DNA of 53,007 bases from an uncultured Pelagibacteraceae bacterium (GCA_902625945.1 CACODG010000006.1:1-53007); one strand, 5' to 3'; counted from the first letter of the stretch, positions 26,901 to 37,335 are shown. The notes: generated by a model from the letters alone, not told the origin. A program made the numbers and translations.

Positions 26901-29900
26901 ATGAATAACTATAAAAAAAATAAACTACTTTTAGAGAAAACTCATAATTATTTTCCTGAAATGGAACATGATGCTTGTGGTGTAGGTTTGATCGCCTCTA
27001 CTAATGGAGAAAAATCCAGAAGAGTTGTCGAATACGGAATAGAAGCACTTAAAGCAATTTGGCATAGAGGAGCTGTAGATGCTGATGGAAAATCTGGTGA
27101 CGGAGCCGGTATACAAATTGAGATAGCTCCAGATTTCTTTAAAGAAAAAATTTTATCTACTGGTCACACGGTTGATGATGATAAACGAATTTGCGTAGGA
27201 ATGGTTTTTTTACCTCGCACAGACTACTCAGAACAGGAAAAGTGTAGAGAAATAATAGAGACTGCTTTACTTGAAGGAAATTATTATATTTATGGATGGA
27301 GACAAGTTCCAATTAATCCAAGTGTTCTCGGAAAAACTGCCGATCAGAGTAGACCTGAAATAGCTCAAGTTATGTTTAAAAAAAACGAAAATTTAGAAAC
27401 TAATGATTTAGAGCGTGACCTTTTTGAAACAAGAAAAAAAATTGAAAAAATTGCTAGAGAGAGCCAGTTGAAGGAGTTTTATATTTGTTCATTTAGCTCA
27501 AGGTCAATTGTTTATAAAGGGATGTTTTTGGCAGAAATGCTATCAGAGTTTTATCCAGATCTTAATGATGAAAAGCTCACCTCAAGATTTGCAGTATTCC
27601 ATCAAAGATACTCAACAAATACCTTTCCTAGCTGGGATCTAGCCCAGCCATTTAGAACTCTAGCGCACAATGGGGAAATAAACACCCTTAAAGGGAATAT
27701 AAATTGGATGAAAATACATGAGCAAGATATGTCAAGCTCATTATTTAAAAATGTGAAAGATCTTAAACCAGTAATTAGAAGCACCTCAGACTCAGGAGCA
27801 CTTGATAATGTTTTTGAATTACTTGTTCACTCAGGAAAATTAGCTCCTCTAATAAAACTAATGATGATACCAGACGCATGGTCTAAAAGAAGCAAAACCG
27901 TATCAAAAAATCATCAAGATCTATTTAATTTTTTAAATAGCACAATTGAACCTTGGGATGGACCAGCTGCAATTTGTGCAACAGATGCAAAATGGGTATT
28001 AGCTTCATCAGATAGAAACGGTTTAAGACCTCTAAGATATACAATAACTTCAGATAATCTATTTTTTGCTGGATCTGAAACTGGTATGATAAAAATTCCT
28101 GAAGAGAATATCATTGAAAAGGGTAAACTTGGTCCAGGCCAGATAATTGCTATTGATTTAAAAAAAGGAAAGTTATTTAAAGATAAGGCAATCAAAGATC
28201 TATTAGCAAAAGATTACAAAAAATATAATAAACAAATAATCGATTTAGAAAAGAAAATTTCAAATGAAAATGAAAAAGCTAATTTTGTTGGTGAAGATTT
28301 AAGAAAAAGACAATATTTGTCTGGATTAAGCGTTGAAGACTTAGAGTTGATACTTCATCCAATGGCCGAGGAAGGTAAAGAGGCATCTGGATCAATGGGA
28401 GATGACACGCCTGTAGCAGTGTTATCAAGTCACTTCCGACCTGTTTCACACTATTTTAGACAAAACTTTAGTCAAGTTACCAATCCTCCAATAGACTCCT
28501 TAAGAGAAAATAAAGTGATGAGTTTGAAAACTAGATTTGGAAATTTAGGAAATATTTTAGACTTTGATAATTTAACGGAGGAAAATATTTATGTTTTAGA
28601 TAGCCCAGTATTAACAAATTCACAATTTAAAAAATTTAAGAAATTTTTCGCAAAAAAAACGAAAGAGATAGATTGTACCTTTGATATTTCGTCATCACTC
28701 AAAGCTAGGATTGAAGAAATAAGAGAGGAAGCCGAAACATCCGTACGAGAAGGGAGTACTTGCTTAATACTTTCCGACAAAAATATAACAAATAAGAAAG
28801 CTAGTATACCAAGCATTTTAATAGTTGGAGCAGTTCACTCACATTTAGTAAAACTTGGCTTAAGAGGTTATTGTTCTTTGAATGTGGAATGTTCAGATGC
28901 TCTAGATACACACTCTTTTGCAGTTTTAATTGGAGTAGGCGCAACAACTGTTAATCCTTATTTGGCACTAGATAGTATTTACCAAAGATTTGAAAAAAAA
29001 TTATTTGGTAAGTCTGACTTTGAGAGTTGTGTAGTAAAATTTAAAAAATCAATAGACGCTGGATTATTAAAAATAATGTCTAAGATGGGGATTTCAGTAA
29101 TAAGTTCTTATAGGGGAGGATGTAATTTTGAAGCAGTTGGATTAAGCAGAGCTATCGTATCTGATTACTTTCCAGGAATGTCGTCAAGAATATCTGGTAT
29201 AGGAGTAATCGGGATTGAGAAAAAAATTAAAGAATTACATGATAAATTCAATGCAAAAAACGTATTCACCTTGCCTATAGGCGGTCTTTATAGATATAGA
29301 AAAAGTGGAGAAGACCACCAGTATCAGGGAAAATTAATTCATTTACTCCAAAGTGCTGTAAGTTCAGGATCTTTTGAACAATATAAAAAATATTCTAAAG
29401 GCATACATAATCTTCCTCCAATAAATATTAGAGATTTATTGGAATTTAAAAAACCAAAAAATAAAATTAATTTGGATGAGGTAGAGCCTATTGAGGATAT
29501 TTTGAAAAGATTCGGAAGTGGGAGTATGTCACATGGAGCTTTATCTGCCGAGGCACATGAAACATTGGCAACAGGTATGAATAGAATTAAAGGAGCTTCT
29601 TGTAGCGGAGAAGGAGGAGAGGATGCAAAAAGATTTAAAGTTCTTTCAAATGGCGATAGTGCAAATTCTAGAGTAAAACAGATTGCTTCAGCGAGATTTG
29701 GTGTGACTGTAGATTATCTTAATAATGCAAACGAAATTGAAATTAAAATTGCTCAAGGTGCAAAACCAGGTGAGGGCGGGCAACTTCCTGGTTTTAAAGT
29801 TACCGAAGAAATAGCTAGATTAAGGCATTCTACGCCTGGTGTGACTTTAATTTCTCCTCCTCCACATCATGATATCTATTCGATTGAGGACTTAGCACAA

Positions 29901-31397
29901 TTAATTTATGATTTAAAACAAATCAATCCAAAAGCTCGGGTAGGAGTGAAGCTTGTTGCATCGACAGGCATTGGAACTATTGCTGCTGGAGTTGCAAAAG
30001 CAAAAGCAGATATAATTTTAATTTCTGGTCACTCAGGTGGAACAGGGGCTAGCCCCCAAACAAGTATAAAGTATGCTGGGATACCTTGGGAGATGGGCTT
30101 GACCGAGGCTAATCAAATATTAACTTTAAACAATTTAAGGCATAATGTTACACTTAGAACTGATGGAGGACTTAAAACTGGAAGAGATGTAGTAATTGCT
30201 GCAATGATGGGTGCTGAGGAATATGGTATGGGAACTTCTTCGCTAGTTGCTATGGGATGTATAATGGTAAGACAGTGCCATTCAAATACTTGCCCCGTTG
30301 GTGTTTGTAGTCAAGATTTATCCTTAAGAAAGAAATTTACTGGTACTCCTGAGAAAGTTGTTAATTTATTTAAATTTGTGGCTACCGAGGTTAGAGAAAT
30401 TTTAGCATCCTTAGGATTTAAATCTATCAATGAAATTATTGGACGAACTGATTTATTAACTCAAGTTAACAAGGGAGCATCAAATTTGGACGATCTAGAT
30501 TTAAACCCACTATTAGTACAAGCAGATCCTGGTGAAAATCTAAGATATTGTAAAGATAATCACATCAACAAAGTTCCTGAAACTTTAGATGAAAAAATTT
30601 GGTCTAATATTAAAGATAAGATCAATCCCTCAGATAAAAACAATTTTGAATATGAAATTGAGAACACGTATAGATCTGTTGGTACTAGACTTTCACATCA
30701 CGTTTATAAAAAATATGGCAATGAAAAACTTAGTGATGATACTATAAATATAAAATTAAAAGGCTCTGCCGGTCAGTCCTTAGGAGCTTTTTTAACAAAA
30801 GGAATAAGTTTAATAGTTGAGGGTGATTGTAATGATTACGTTGGAAAAGGTCTTTCAGGAGGAAAAATTATAGTAAGGACTTCTAAAAAAAGTAAATTAG
30901 TTGCAGATCAAAATACAATTATTGGTAATACAGTTTTATACGGGGCTACATCAGGAGAACTTTATGCATCCGGTCAAGCAGGTGAGAGATTTGCAGTAAG
31001 AAATTCTGGTAGTTCCGCTATTATTGAGGGTTGTGGCGCCCATGGATGTGAATATATGACTGGAGGAACTGCAATTATTTTAGGAGCAGTTGGTGACAAT
31101 TTTGGCGCTGGAATGACGGGCGGTATGGCATTTATCTATGATGAAAAAAATGATTTTGAAAATTATGCCAACCCCACTTCAATTATTTGGCAATCTGTTG
31201 AAACTGACTATTGGAAAAAATTCTTGAAAGAAAGTATTAAGGACTTTGAAACTAAAACTTTTTCTAAGAAAGCAAAATTTATTTTACAAAATTTCGAACA
31301 AGAACTGAAAAAATTCAAACAAGTTTGTCCTATTGAGATGCTTGATAAATTAGATAATCCAATCAGCTTAAAACCTCATATTAAGAAAGCAGGTTAA
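26901..31397 (+). CDS. gltB: Glutamate synthase (NADPH) large subunit
   Basis: A 1498-residue enzyme making two glutamates from glutamine and 2-oxoglutarate. The N-terminal glutamine amidotransferase nucleophile is C26 in EHDACGVGLIA, implying removal of a 25-residue propeptide. A central domain and an FMN-binding synthase domain follow, with PGEGGQLPG and the loop GVGVKLVASTGIGTIAAGV. The [3Fe-4S] cysteines lie in CIMVRQCHSNTCPVGVC near residue 1120. The C-terminal beta-helix (GLSGGKIIV, GNTVLYGAT, GGTAIILG) is complete. Ammonia assimilation with the upstream small subunit is its role. It shares a one-base TAATG overlap with the next gene. Confidence 0.97.
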   Translation: MNNYKKNKLLLEKTHNYFPEMEHDACGVGLIASTNGEKSRRVVEYGIEALKAIWHRGAVDADGKSGDGAGIQIEIAPDFFKEKILSTGHTVDDDKRICVGMVFLPRTDYSEQEKCREIIETALLEGNYYIYGWRQVPINPSVLGKTADQSRPEIAQVMFKKNENLETNDLERDLFETRKKIEKIARESQLKEFYICSFSSRSIVYKGMFLAEMLSEFYPDLNDEKLTSRFAVFHQRYSTNTFPSWDLAQPFRTLAHNGEINTLKGNINWMKIHEQDMSSSLFKNVKDLKPVIRSTSDSGALDNVFELLVHSGKLAPLIKLMMIPDAWSKRSKTVSKNHQDLFNFLNSTIEPWDGPAAICATDAKWVLASSDRNGLRPLRYTITSDNLFFAGSETGMIKIPEENIIEKGKLGPGQIIAIDLKKGKLFKDKAIKDLLAKDYKKYNKQIIDLEKKISNENEKANFVGEDLRKRQYLSGLSVEDLELILHPMAEEGKEASGSMGDDTPVAVLSSHFRPVSHYFRQNFSQVTNPPIDSLRENKVMSLKTRFGNLGNILDFDNLTEENIYVLDSPVLTNSQFKKFKKFFAKKTKEIDCTFDISSSLKARIEEIREEAETSVREGSTCLILSDKNITNKKASIPSILIVGAVHSHLVKLGLRGYCSLNVECSDALDTHSFAVLIGVGATTVNPYLALDSIYQRFEKKLFGKSDFESCVVKFKKSIDAGLLKIMSKMGISVISSYRGGCNFEAVGLSRAIVSDYFPGMSSRISGIGVIGIEKKIKELHDKFNAKNVFTLPIGGLYRYRKSGEDHQYQGKLIHLLQSAVSSGSFEQYKKYSKGIHNLPPINIRDLLEFKKPKNKINLDEVEPIEDILKRFGSGSMSHGALSAEAHETLATGMNRIKGASCSGEGGEDAKRFKVLSNGDSANSRVKQIASARFGVTVDYLNNANEIEIKIAQGAKPGEGGQLPGFKVTEEIARLRHSTPGVTLISPPPHHDIYSIEDLAQLIYDLKQINPKARVGVKLVASTGIGTIAAGVAKAKADIILISGHSGGTGASPQTSIKYAGIPWEMGLTEANQILTLNNLRHNVTLRTDGGLKTGRDVVIAAMMGAEEYGMGTSSLVAMGCIMVRQCHSNTCPVGVCSQDLSLRKKFTGTPEKVVNLFKFVATEVREILASLGFKSINEIIGRTDLLTQVNKGASNLDDLDLNPLLVQADPGENLRYCKDNHINKVPETLDEKIWSNIKDKINPSDKNNFEYEIENTYRSVGTRLSHHVYKKYGNEKLSDDTINIKLKGSAGQSLGAFLTKGISLIVEGDCNDYVGKGLSGGKIIVRTSKKSKLVADQNTIIGNTVLYGATSGELYASGQAGERFAVRNSGSSAIIEGCGAHGCEYMTGGTAIILGAVGDNFGAGMTGGMAFIYDEKNDFENYANPTSIIWQSVETDYWKKFLKESIKDFETKTFSKKAKFILQNFEQELKKFKQVCPIEMLDKLDNPISLKPHIKKAG

Positions 31398-32275
31398 TGA
31401 GTAAACTTAAAGTATTTTGCTTTGGCTTTGGGCAAGTTGCAGAAAGTTTTATTGATAAATTAATTAATGAAAAAAAGGATTTAGAATTAAGTATCACTTC
31501 TAGAAAGGAAACTCATCAAATAGAGTTTAACAATATCAAAATAAATTCATTCCAGTTTACAAATGTTAAATTTGATAGCTTAATTTTAAAAAAAATAGAG
31601 GAGGCAGATTATTTATTAATTTCTATTCCACCTATTGATGGTAAAGATATTGTAGCAGATTTTCTTGATGCAAATCTAAAAAATCTAAAAAATTGTAAAT
31701 GGATCACTTATTTATCAGCAACTAGTGTGTACGGAGATCACAATGGTGATTGGGTAAATGAGAATAGTACTACTAAACCTACCTCAGCTAATGGAATAAG
31801 TAGATTGCAAGCAGAAAAAACCTGGAAAAATTTATCTAATAAAAATAATTATCCTCTGCAAATTTTTAGATTAGCAGGTATATATTCAAATCAATTTAAT
31901 ATTTTGAAAAGATTACAAACTGGCAGCGTACAAATAGTAGATAAAAAAAACCATTTTTTTTCTAGAATTCATGTTGAGGATATAGCTAATATTTTATTTA
32001 AGTCTCTTGATAACTTTAAAAATAATGAAATTTATAATATTTGTGATGATAAACCCGCGCCACAGAGCGAGGTAGCAGCTTATGGTGCAAAACTACTTAA
32101 ACTAAAAAAACCTAATCCAATGAAACTAGAGGAAATTGAAAGTGAAATGTTACGAAATTTTTATAAAGACTCAAAAAAAGTAGATAACAAAAAAATGAAG
32201 ACTTATTTTAAATATAATTTAAAATATCCTACATATGAAGATGGCCTAAACTACATTTTTAATAATAATGCTTAA
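31397..32275 (+). CDS. NAD-dependent epimerase/dehydratase (SDR) family protein
   Basis: A 292-residue extended-SDR/YeeZ-like protein. The N-terminal nucleotide site reads FGFGQVAES, ISIPP near residue 75 matches the family, and TYLSATSVYGDHNGDWVNE near 105-123 carries the Ser and Tyr of the active site. RLAGIYSNQFN and the HVEDIANIL segment are standard for the family. The SDR YxxxK pair is not clear, so catalysis is uncertain. Its ATG overlaps the gltB stop, an arrangement that makes it part of the GOGAT operon. Substrate unknown. It converges on the hydrolase gene with a 30-base overlap. Confidence 0.8.
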   Translation: MSKLKVFCFGFGQVAESFIDKLINEKKDLELSITSRKETHQIEFNNIKINSFQFTNVKFDSLILKKIEEADYLLISIPPIDGKDIVADFLDANLKNLKNCKWITYLSATSVYGDHNGDWVNENSTTKPTSANGISRLQAEKTWKNLSNKNNYPLQIFRLAGIYSNQFNILKRLQTGSVQIVDKKNHFFSRIHVEDIANILFKSLDNFKNNEIYNICDDKPAPQSEVAAYGAKLLKLKKPNPMKLEEIESEMLRNFYKDSKKVDNKKMKTYFKYNLKYPTYEDGLNYIFNNNA

Positions 32276-33001
32276 TTCTTTTACTATTCTTTTAAGTTGA
32301 TTTTGATTGGATAAACTATGATCACCTTTTTTGATAATTATGATTTTCTTTTTTGCTTTGTTGAACAATTTTAAAACATACTTTGAGAAAATAGTTGGAA
32401 CAACCTCATCATTTTGACCGTGAATCATCGTTACATTTATTTTAGATTTTATCTTTTTATGTAAAACTTTATTTTTTCTTCCATCTTTAATTAGCTGTAA
32501 TGTTATCGGGTATTCATAGCCTCCATTTTTTATTAAAATTTTTCCTGTTTTAAGCAATTCTTTCTTTGTTTTTTTTGGAAATTTATTCCACATTAATCTT
32601 GTTAAAAATTCTGGTGCTGGCCCTATTCCAATAAATCCTTTAATTTGAGATTTAAAGTATTTAAATTGATTTAGAGAAATCCAGGCCCCCATACTTGAAC
32701 CTATTAAAATAAAATTATTTTTTTTTACAATTTTTTTTATTGACCTTTTTACATCATTTGACCAAATACTAATATTTCCTTTTGTAAAAATTCCTGAAGA
32801 TTTTCCATGTCCAGAATATTCCAAACTTAAAAAACCCAATCTGTTCTTTTTTGCAAATCTTAAAATAGCCTGAGGTTTTTTGCCTTCTATATCAGACATA
32901 AAACCAGGAAGAAAAATTATATAGAGTTTTTTTTTAAAATAATTGTCTATATATCTAAGCTTTTTAGTATTTGAAATTTTAAAATACTTAAATTTTTTCA
33001 T
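32246..33001 (-). CDS. Alpha/beta hydrolase
   Basis: A 251-residue serine hydrolase. The nucleophile elbow is IGSSMGAWIS (Ser in G-S-S-M-G, near residue 98). The acid lies in MIHGQNDEVVP and the catalytic His in KKGDHSLS. An oxyanion-type segment, FLPGFMSDIEGKK, lies near residue 30. The layout matches small carboxylesterase or acylaminoacyl-peptidase-like proteins that are predicted cytoplasmic (no signal peptide). It is divergent from the glycosyltransferase at 33040 across only 38 bases, which must hold both promoters. Substrate not predictable. Confidence 0.85.
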   Translation of the reverse strand: MKKFKYFKISNTKKLRYIDNYFKKKLYIIFLPGFMSDIEGKKPQAILRFAKKNRLGFLSLEYSGHGKSSGIFTKGNISIWSNDVKRSIKKIVKKNNFILIGSSMGAWISLNQFKYFKSQIKGFIGIGPAPEFLTRLMWNKFPKKTKKELLKTGKILIKNGGYEYPITLQLIKDGRKNKVLHKKIKSKINVTMIHGQNDEVVPTIFSKYVLKLFNKAKKKIIIIKKGDHSLSNQNQLKRIVKELSIIIKNVV

Positions 33002-33039
33002 ATTAGGGTAAATTAATTTGTTATTATATATACATTATC

Positions 33040-34197
33040 ATGACTACTAAAATAAACGTATTACAAGTTATACCAAAGCTGGGTTATGGAGGAGCTGAAA
33101 CTGGTTGCTATGATATCGCCCATTATTTAGCAGAAAAAGAGTGCGGCTCATTTATCGCAACATCTGGAGGGGAATTATTGAAATTTGTTAAAAAAAACAA
33201 AGTAGGAATTTTTAAAATTCCAGTGCAATCAAAAAATCCAATTTTAATCATTTTAAATGCTTTATTATTATCAATTTTAATAATTTTAAAAAAAATAAAC
33301 ATTGTACATGCCAGAAGTAGAGCGCCTGCTTGGTCTTGTTACTTTGCTTGTTTAATAACAAACACAATCTTTGTAACTACATTTCATGGAACTTATAACT
33401 TTAAAAGTAAATTAAAAAAATTCTACAATAGCATAATGTTAAGATCTAAATTAACCATAGCTGGCTCAAACTTTATTTTTGAACATATAAATGAAAATTA
33501 CAGTGAATATTTAAATAAAAAAAAAAAATTAAGGGTAATTTTTAGAGGAATCAATATAGATTATTTCAGTCAAAAAAATATTTCGATTTTAAAACAAGAA
33601 AAACTAAAACAAGAGTGGGAGCTAGATCAGAACAAGTTTACAATTTTAATGCCTGGAAGGTTGACATCCTGGAAAGGACAGGAAAAATTTATTGAGTCAT
33701 TAAATATATTAATAGAGGATTATAATATCACAAATTTTCAGGCAATTTTGTTAGGTTCAGATCAAGGAAGAAAAGTATATTCTAAAAAGCTTCTTAGTTT
33801 AGTAGAAAGATACAGTTTATTAAAAAAAGTTAAGTTTATTGATAATTGTAAAGAAATGCCTTTAGCTTATTCTCTTGCGGATGTAGTAGTTTCTGCATCT
33901 GTAGAGCCAGAAGCATTTGGCCGAGTCGCTGTAGAGTCCCAGTCTATGGGTAAACCAATAATTGCAAGCAATATTGGAGGTTCAAAAGAAACAGTTTTGA
34001 ATAAAAAATCTGGTTTTTTATACAAACACGACGATCCAAGAGAACTTGCGAAAAATTTAAATACTGTTATTCAATTGAGTCAAGAAGAGTTGAAATTAAT
34101 AGGAAACGAAGGTAGAAAAAACATTACAAAAAAATTTGACGTAGAAGCAATGTGTGACTCAAATTTAAGAGAATATAAAAAATTATTGAAAGATTAA
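33040..34197 (+). CDS. GT4-family glycosyltransferase
   Basis: A 385-residue GT-B enzyme. The N-terminal Rossmann half starts VLQVIPKLGYGGAETGCYDIAHYL with the acceptor-side Gly-rich loop. The C-terminal half has MPGRLTSWKGQEKFIESL for the nucleotide-sugar diphosphate and EPEAFGRVAVESQSMGKP, the E-x7-E motif of retaining GT4 enzymes. It probably adds a sugar to lipopolysaccharide or another envelope glycan. It is the first gene of the long plus-strand operon and its stop overlaps the thrS ATG by one base, an unusual pairing of envelope and translation genes. Confidence 0.9.
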   Translation: MTTKINVLQVIPKLGYGGAETGCYDIAHYLAEKECGSFIATSGGELLKFVKKNKVGIFKIPVQSKNPILIILNALLLSILIILKKINIVHARSRAPAWSCYFACLITNTIFVTTFHGTYNFKSKLKKFYNSIMLRSKLTIAGSNFIFEHINENYSEYLNKKKKLRVIFRGINIDYFSQKNISILKQEKLKQEWELDQNKFTILMPGRLTSWKGQEKFIESLNILIEDYNITNFQAILLGSDQGRKVYSKKLLSLVERYSLLKKVKFIDNCKEMPLAYSLADVVVSASVEPEAFGRVAVESQSMGKPIIASNIGGSKETVLNKKSGFLYKHDDPRELAKNLNTVIQLSQEELKLIGNEGRKNITKKFDVEAMCDSNLREYKKLLKD

Positions 34198-36116
34198 TGC
34201 CACAAATTCAATTATTAGACGGAAAAAAAATTCCATTTACAAAATCAATAAACGGCTTTGAAGTTATAAAAAAAATTAGTAAATCACTGGAAAAATCTGC
34301 TTTGATAATGGAAGTTGATGGAGAACTCAAAGATCTCAGTCATGAAATCACTAAGGACTCTAAAGTAAGAATAATAACTCCTAAGGACAAAGAAGGTTTA
34401 GAAGTCATAAGACATGATGCAGCCCATATTATGGCTATGGCAGTTCAAGAATTGTATCCTGGAACACAAGTAACTATTGGACCTGTTATAGAAAATGGAT
34501 TTTATTATGATTTTGCAAGGAAAGATCCTTTCACTAGCGATGATTTAAATAAAATTGAAAAAAAAATGTCAGAAATAATTGATAGAGACGTGGTAACAAA
34601 AAGAGAGGTTTGGAAAAGAGATCAAGCTATATCTCATTTCAAAAAAATTGGGGAAAAATATAAAGCCGAAATTATAGAAAGCATACCAAAAAATGAAGAA
34701 TTATCCGTTTATCATCATGGTGACACTTGGCATGACTTATGTAGAGGCCCCCATCTTTCCTCGTCGGGTAAAATTGGAAAAGCTTTTAAACTAACAAAAG
34801 TTTCCGGAGCTTATTGGCGGGGTGATTCTAATAACGAAATGTTACAGAGAATTTATGGCACATGCTGGAGTTCGAAAAAAGATTTAGATGATTATCTACA
34901 TAGATTAGAAGAAGCTGAAAAAAGAGATCACAGAAAACTTGGAAAAGAGATGGATCTTTTTCATTTCAGAGAAGAAAGCCCTGGATCAGTTTTTTGGCAT
35001 GAAAAAGGGTGGTTATTATTTCAAAGATTAGTTGAATATATGAGAATGAAGCAAAGATTGGCAGGTTATAGAGAAATTAATACACCAGAACTTTTAGACA
35101 AAACTTTGTGGGAAAAATCTGGTCATTGGGATAAGTTTGGTGAGCACATGTTTACCTCTGAGACACCTGATGAAAAAACTTTCGCTGTTAAACCAATGAA
35201 TTGTCCAGGTTGCGTGCAGGTTTTTAATCAAGGATTAAAAAGTTACAGAGATTTACCTCTTAAACTTTCTGAATTTGGAAAAGTTCATAGATACGAACCA
35301 TCAGGTGCTTTACATGGATTACTTAGAGTAAGAGCATTTACACAAGATGATGCGCATATTTTTTGTACAGAAGATCAAATCACTGATGAGTCATTATCAG
35401 TTACAAAACTAATATTGGAAATTTATCGAGATTTGGGTTTTAAAGATGTAATTTTAAAATATTCTGATAGACCTGAGCAACGAGTTGGTGATGATAGTAT
35501 TTGGGATAAATCAGAAGCAGCACTATTAACCGCAATTAAAAAATCTAAATTAGAATACACAATTAATAAAGGAGAAGGAGCATTTTACGGGCCGAAAATT
35601 GAATTTGTTTTAAGAGATGCTATTGGTAGAGATTGGCAGTGTGGAACACTACAAGTGGATTTGAATCTTCCTGGAAGATTAGGTGCATCATATGTTGCTA
35701 AAGATGGAACTAAAAAAGTTCCAGTAATGCTTCATAGAGCTTTATTTGGTTCTTTAGAGAGGTTTATTGGAATTTTAATTGAAAATTATGCTGGCAAACT
35801 GCCATTTTGGTTATCTCCATCACAAGCAGTAGTATGTTCAATTGCAGAGGAAAATAATAATTATGTTAAAAAGTTATTTGAAGATTTGTTTAAAGAGGGT
35901 ATAAAATGTGAAATGGATTTAAGGAATGAAAAAATAAATTACAAAGTAAGAGAACATTCTCTTGCAAAAACTCCATATATCTTAGTTTGTGGAAAAAAAG
36001 AAGTTGAAAAGAATACAGTTACCGTGAGGAAGCTTGGCTCAGATAAGCAAGAAGTTATTAAAAGAGAAAACCTGATCAAAAATATGTTAGACCTAAATAA
36101 ATTGCCTTTAAATTAA
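34197..36116 (+). CDS. thrS: Threonyl-tRNA synthetase
   Basis: A 639-residue class II aminoacyl-tRNA synthetase. Its domains in order are: a TGS domain (1-62), an editing domain with HDAAHIMAMAVQELYP and the HxxxH/Cys-His editing motifs (DTWHDLCRGPH), the catalytic core from about 240, and the anticodon-binding domain from about 535. The zinc-ligand cysteine lies in KPMNCPGCVQVF. The residue after PG is Cys where E. coli has His. The motif 3 Arg lies in VMLHRALFGSLERF. Length is normal. It starts by overlapping the preceding gene and ends directly before infC. Confidence 0.97.
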   Translation: MPQIQLLDGKKIPFTKSINGFEVIKKISKSLEKSALIMEVDGELKDLSHEITKDSKVRIITPKDKEGLEVIRHDAAHIMAMAVQELYPGTQVTIGPVIENGFYYDFARKDPFTSDDLNKIEKKMSEIIDRDVVTKREVWKRDQAISHFKKIGEKYKAEIIESIPKNEELSVYHHGDTWHDLCRGPHLSSSGKIGKAFKLTKVSGAYWRGDSNNEMLQRIYGTCWSSKKDLDDYLHRLEEAEKRDHRKLGKEMDLFHFREESPGSVFWHEKGWLLFQRLVEYMRMKQRLAGYREINTPELLDKTLWEKSGHWDKFGEHMFTSETPDEKTFAVKPMNCPGCVQVFNQGLKSYRDLPLKLSEFGKVHRYEPSGALHGLLRVRAFTQDDAHIFCTEDQITDESLSVTKLILEIYRDLGFKDVILKYSDRPEQRVGDDSIWDKSEAALLTAIKKSKLEYTINKGEGAFYGPKIEFVLRDAIGRDWQCGTLQVDLNLPGRLGASYVAKDGTKKVPVMLHRALFGSLERFIGILIENYAGKLPFWLSPSQAVVCSIAEENNNYVKKLFEDLFKEGIKCEMDLRNEKINYKVREHSLAKTPYILVCGKKEVEKNTVTVRKLGSDKQEVIKRENLIKNMLDLNKLPLN

Positions 36117-36662
36117 GTGTCAAATTCAAAACCAAATTACTTTCAAAGAAGAACTAAACCTCAAGGACCAAGGGCTAATGAACGTATAAGAGCTTTAGAT
36201 GTTCAAGTTATTGGAAGCAGCGGAGAGAACTTAGGCGTGCTTCAATTAAAAAAAGCTATTGAGCTAGCAAGGCAAGAAGATTTAGACTTAATTGAAATAT
36301 CTCCAAATACAAAACCTCCTGTTTGTAAAATTATGGATATGGGTAAGTATAAGTATGACTTGCAAAAAAAAGCTAATCAAGCAAAGAAAAAACAGAAGAC
36401 GGTTTCTTTAAAAGAAATTAAATTAAGACCAGGAACTGAAACACATGATTATAATTTTAAAATAAAAAATGCAAAAAAATTTCTTACAAAAGGTGATAAA
36501 GTTAAATTTACGATTAAATTTAAAGGTAGAGAAATGCAGCACACAGAATTAGGTAAAGAATTAATGAATAAGATTATTGAGGAAACTAAAGAAATCTCAA
36601 AAGTTGAAAGCCAGCCTAAATTTGAGGGCAAACAAATGGTAATGATCATTCAACCCATCTAA
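36117..36662 (+). CDS. infC: Translation initiation factor IF-3
   Basis: A 181-residue IF-3. The N-terminal domain GPRANERIRALDVQVIGSSGENLGV and the C-terminal 30S-binding domain (LKEIKLRPGTETHDYNFKIKNAKKFL) are joined by a lysine-rich linker. The frame begins with GTG immediately after the thrS TAA, with no SD. This start is preferred because ordinary family N-termini begin within about 15-20 residues of GPRANE, and IF-3 genes commonly use rare start codons for autoregulation. It reads thrS, infC, rpmI, rplT, the classical gene order. Confidence 0.96.
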   Translation: MSNSKPNYFQRRTKPQGPRANERIRALDVQVIGSSGENLGVLQLKKAIELARQEDLDLIEISPNTKPPVCKIMDMGKYKYDLQKKANQAKKKQKTVSLKEIKLRPGTETHDYNFKIKNAKKFLTKGDKVKFTIKFKGREMQHTELGKELMNKIIEETKEISKVESQPKFEGKQMVMIIQPI

Positions 36663-36672
36663 ATCAATATTA

Positions 36673-36687
36673 TTAGCGACTTGCTAA
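36673..36687 (+). promoter_or_regulatory. Small hairpin in the infC-rpmI intergenic leader
   Basis: TTAGC (36673-36677) pairs with GCTAA (36683-36687) around a 5-base loop in the 59-base gap before rpmI. In other bacteria this leader carries the L20 repressor site. Here only the small hairpin is visible and no L20 site is proven. Confidence 0.25.
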
Positions 36688-36721
36688 GATAGGATATTGT
36701 CTATATAAGTCCGAATTATTT

Positions 36722-36928
36722 ATGCCAAAACTTAAAACAAAAAGCTCAGCCAAAAAAAGGTTCAAATTTACTGCTTCAGGAAAAATTAAAATGCCTCAAG
36801 CAGGTAAACGTCATGGTATGATTAAAAGAACTAATTCACAAATCAGAAAACAAAGAGGCACTACGATAATGACTAAACAAGATACAAAAATTGTAAAGTC
36901 GTATATGCCATATAACCTGAGAGGATAA
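36722..36928 (+). CDS. rpmI: Ribosomal protein bL35
   Basis: A 68-residue basic 50S protein. The start [22 protein letters not shown] is followed by [20 protein letters not shown], matching the L35 family in full length. It is one base ahead of rplT, with translation probably coupled. Confidence 0.97.
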   Translation: MPKLKTKSSAKKRFKFTASGKIKMPQAGKRHGMIKRTNSQIRKQRGTTIMTKQDTKIVKSYMPYNLRG

Positions 36929-36929
36929 T

Positions 36930-37286
36930 ATGGCTAGAACGAAACGAGGTGTCATTAGTAGAGCAAAACATAAAAAAGTTTTAAAATCAGTTAAAGGACA
37001 ATATGGCAGAAGAAAAAACACAATCAGAATTGCTCGTCAGGCCATGGAAAAGGCGATGCAATATGCTTATAGAGATAGAAAAGCCAAAAAAAGAGAATTT
37101 AGATCTTTGTGGATACAAAGAATAAACGCTGGAGTTAGAGCAGAAGGACTAACATACGCAAGATTTATTAATGGTTTGGCAAAATCAAAAATTAGATTAG
37201 ATAGAAAAGTTTTAGCAGAACTGGCTTACAACAATCCAGAAGTCTTTAAATCAGTAGTAAAAAAGGTTCAATCCTCCCTTGGATAA
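36930..37286 (+). CDS. rplT: Ribosomal protein bL20
   Basis: A 118-residue 50S protein needed early in large-subunit assembly. The start is [18 protein letters not shown], followed by [21 protein letters not shown] and the C-terminal globular part ([24 protein letters not shown]). The length is typical. In many bacteria L20 represses the infC-rpmI-rplT mRNA. It is followed after 49 bases by pheS. Confidence 0.98.
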   Translation: MARTKRGVISRAKHKKVLKSVKGQYGRRKNTIRIARQAMEKAMQYAYRDRKAKKREFRSLWIQRINAGVRAEGLTYARFINGLAKSKIRLDRKVLAELAYNNPEVFKSVVKKVQSSLG

Positions 37287-37335
37287 AAGGGTCTTTGATT
37301 TAATACAAACTTTAATATAAAAAATCAATTACCTG

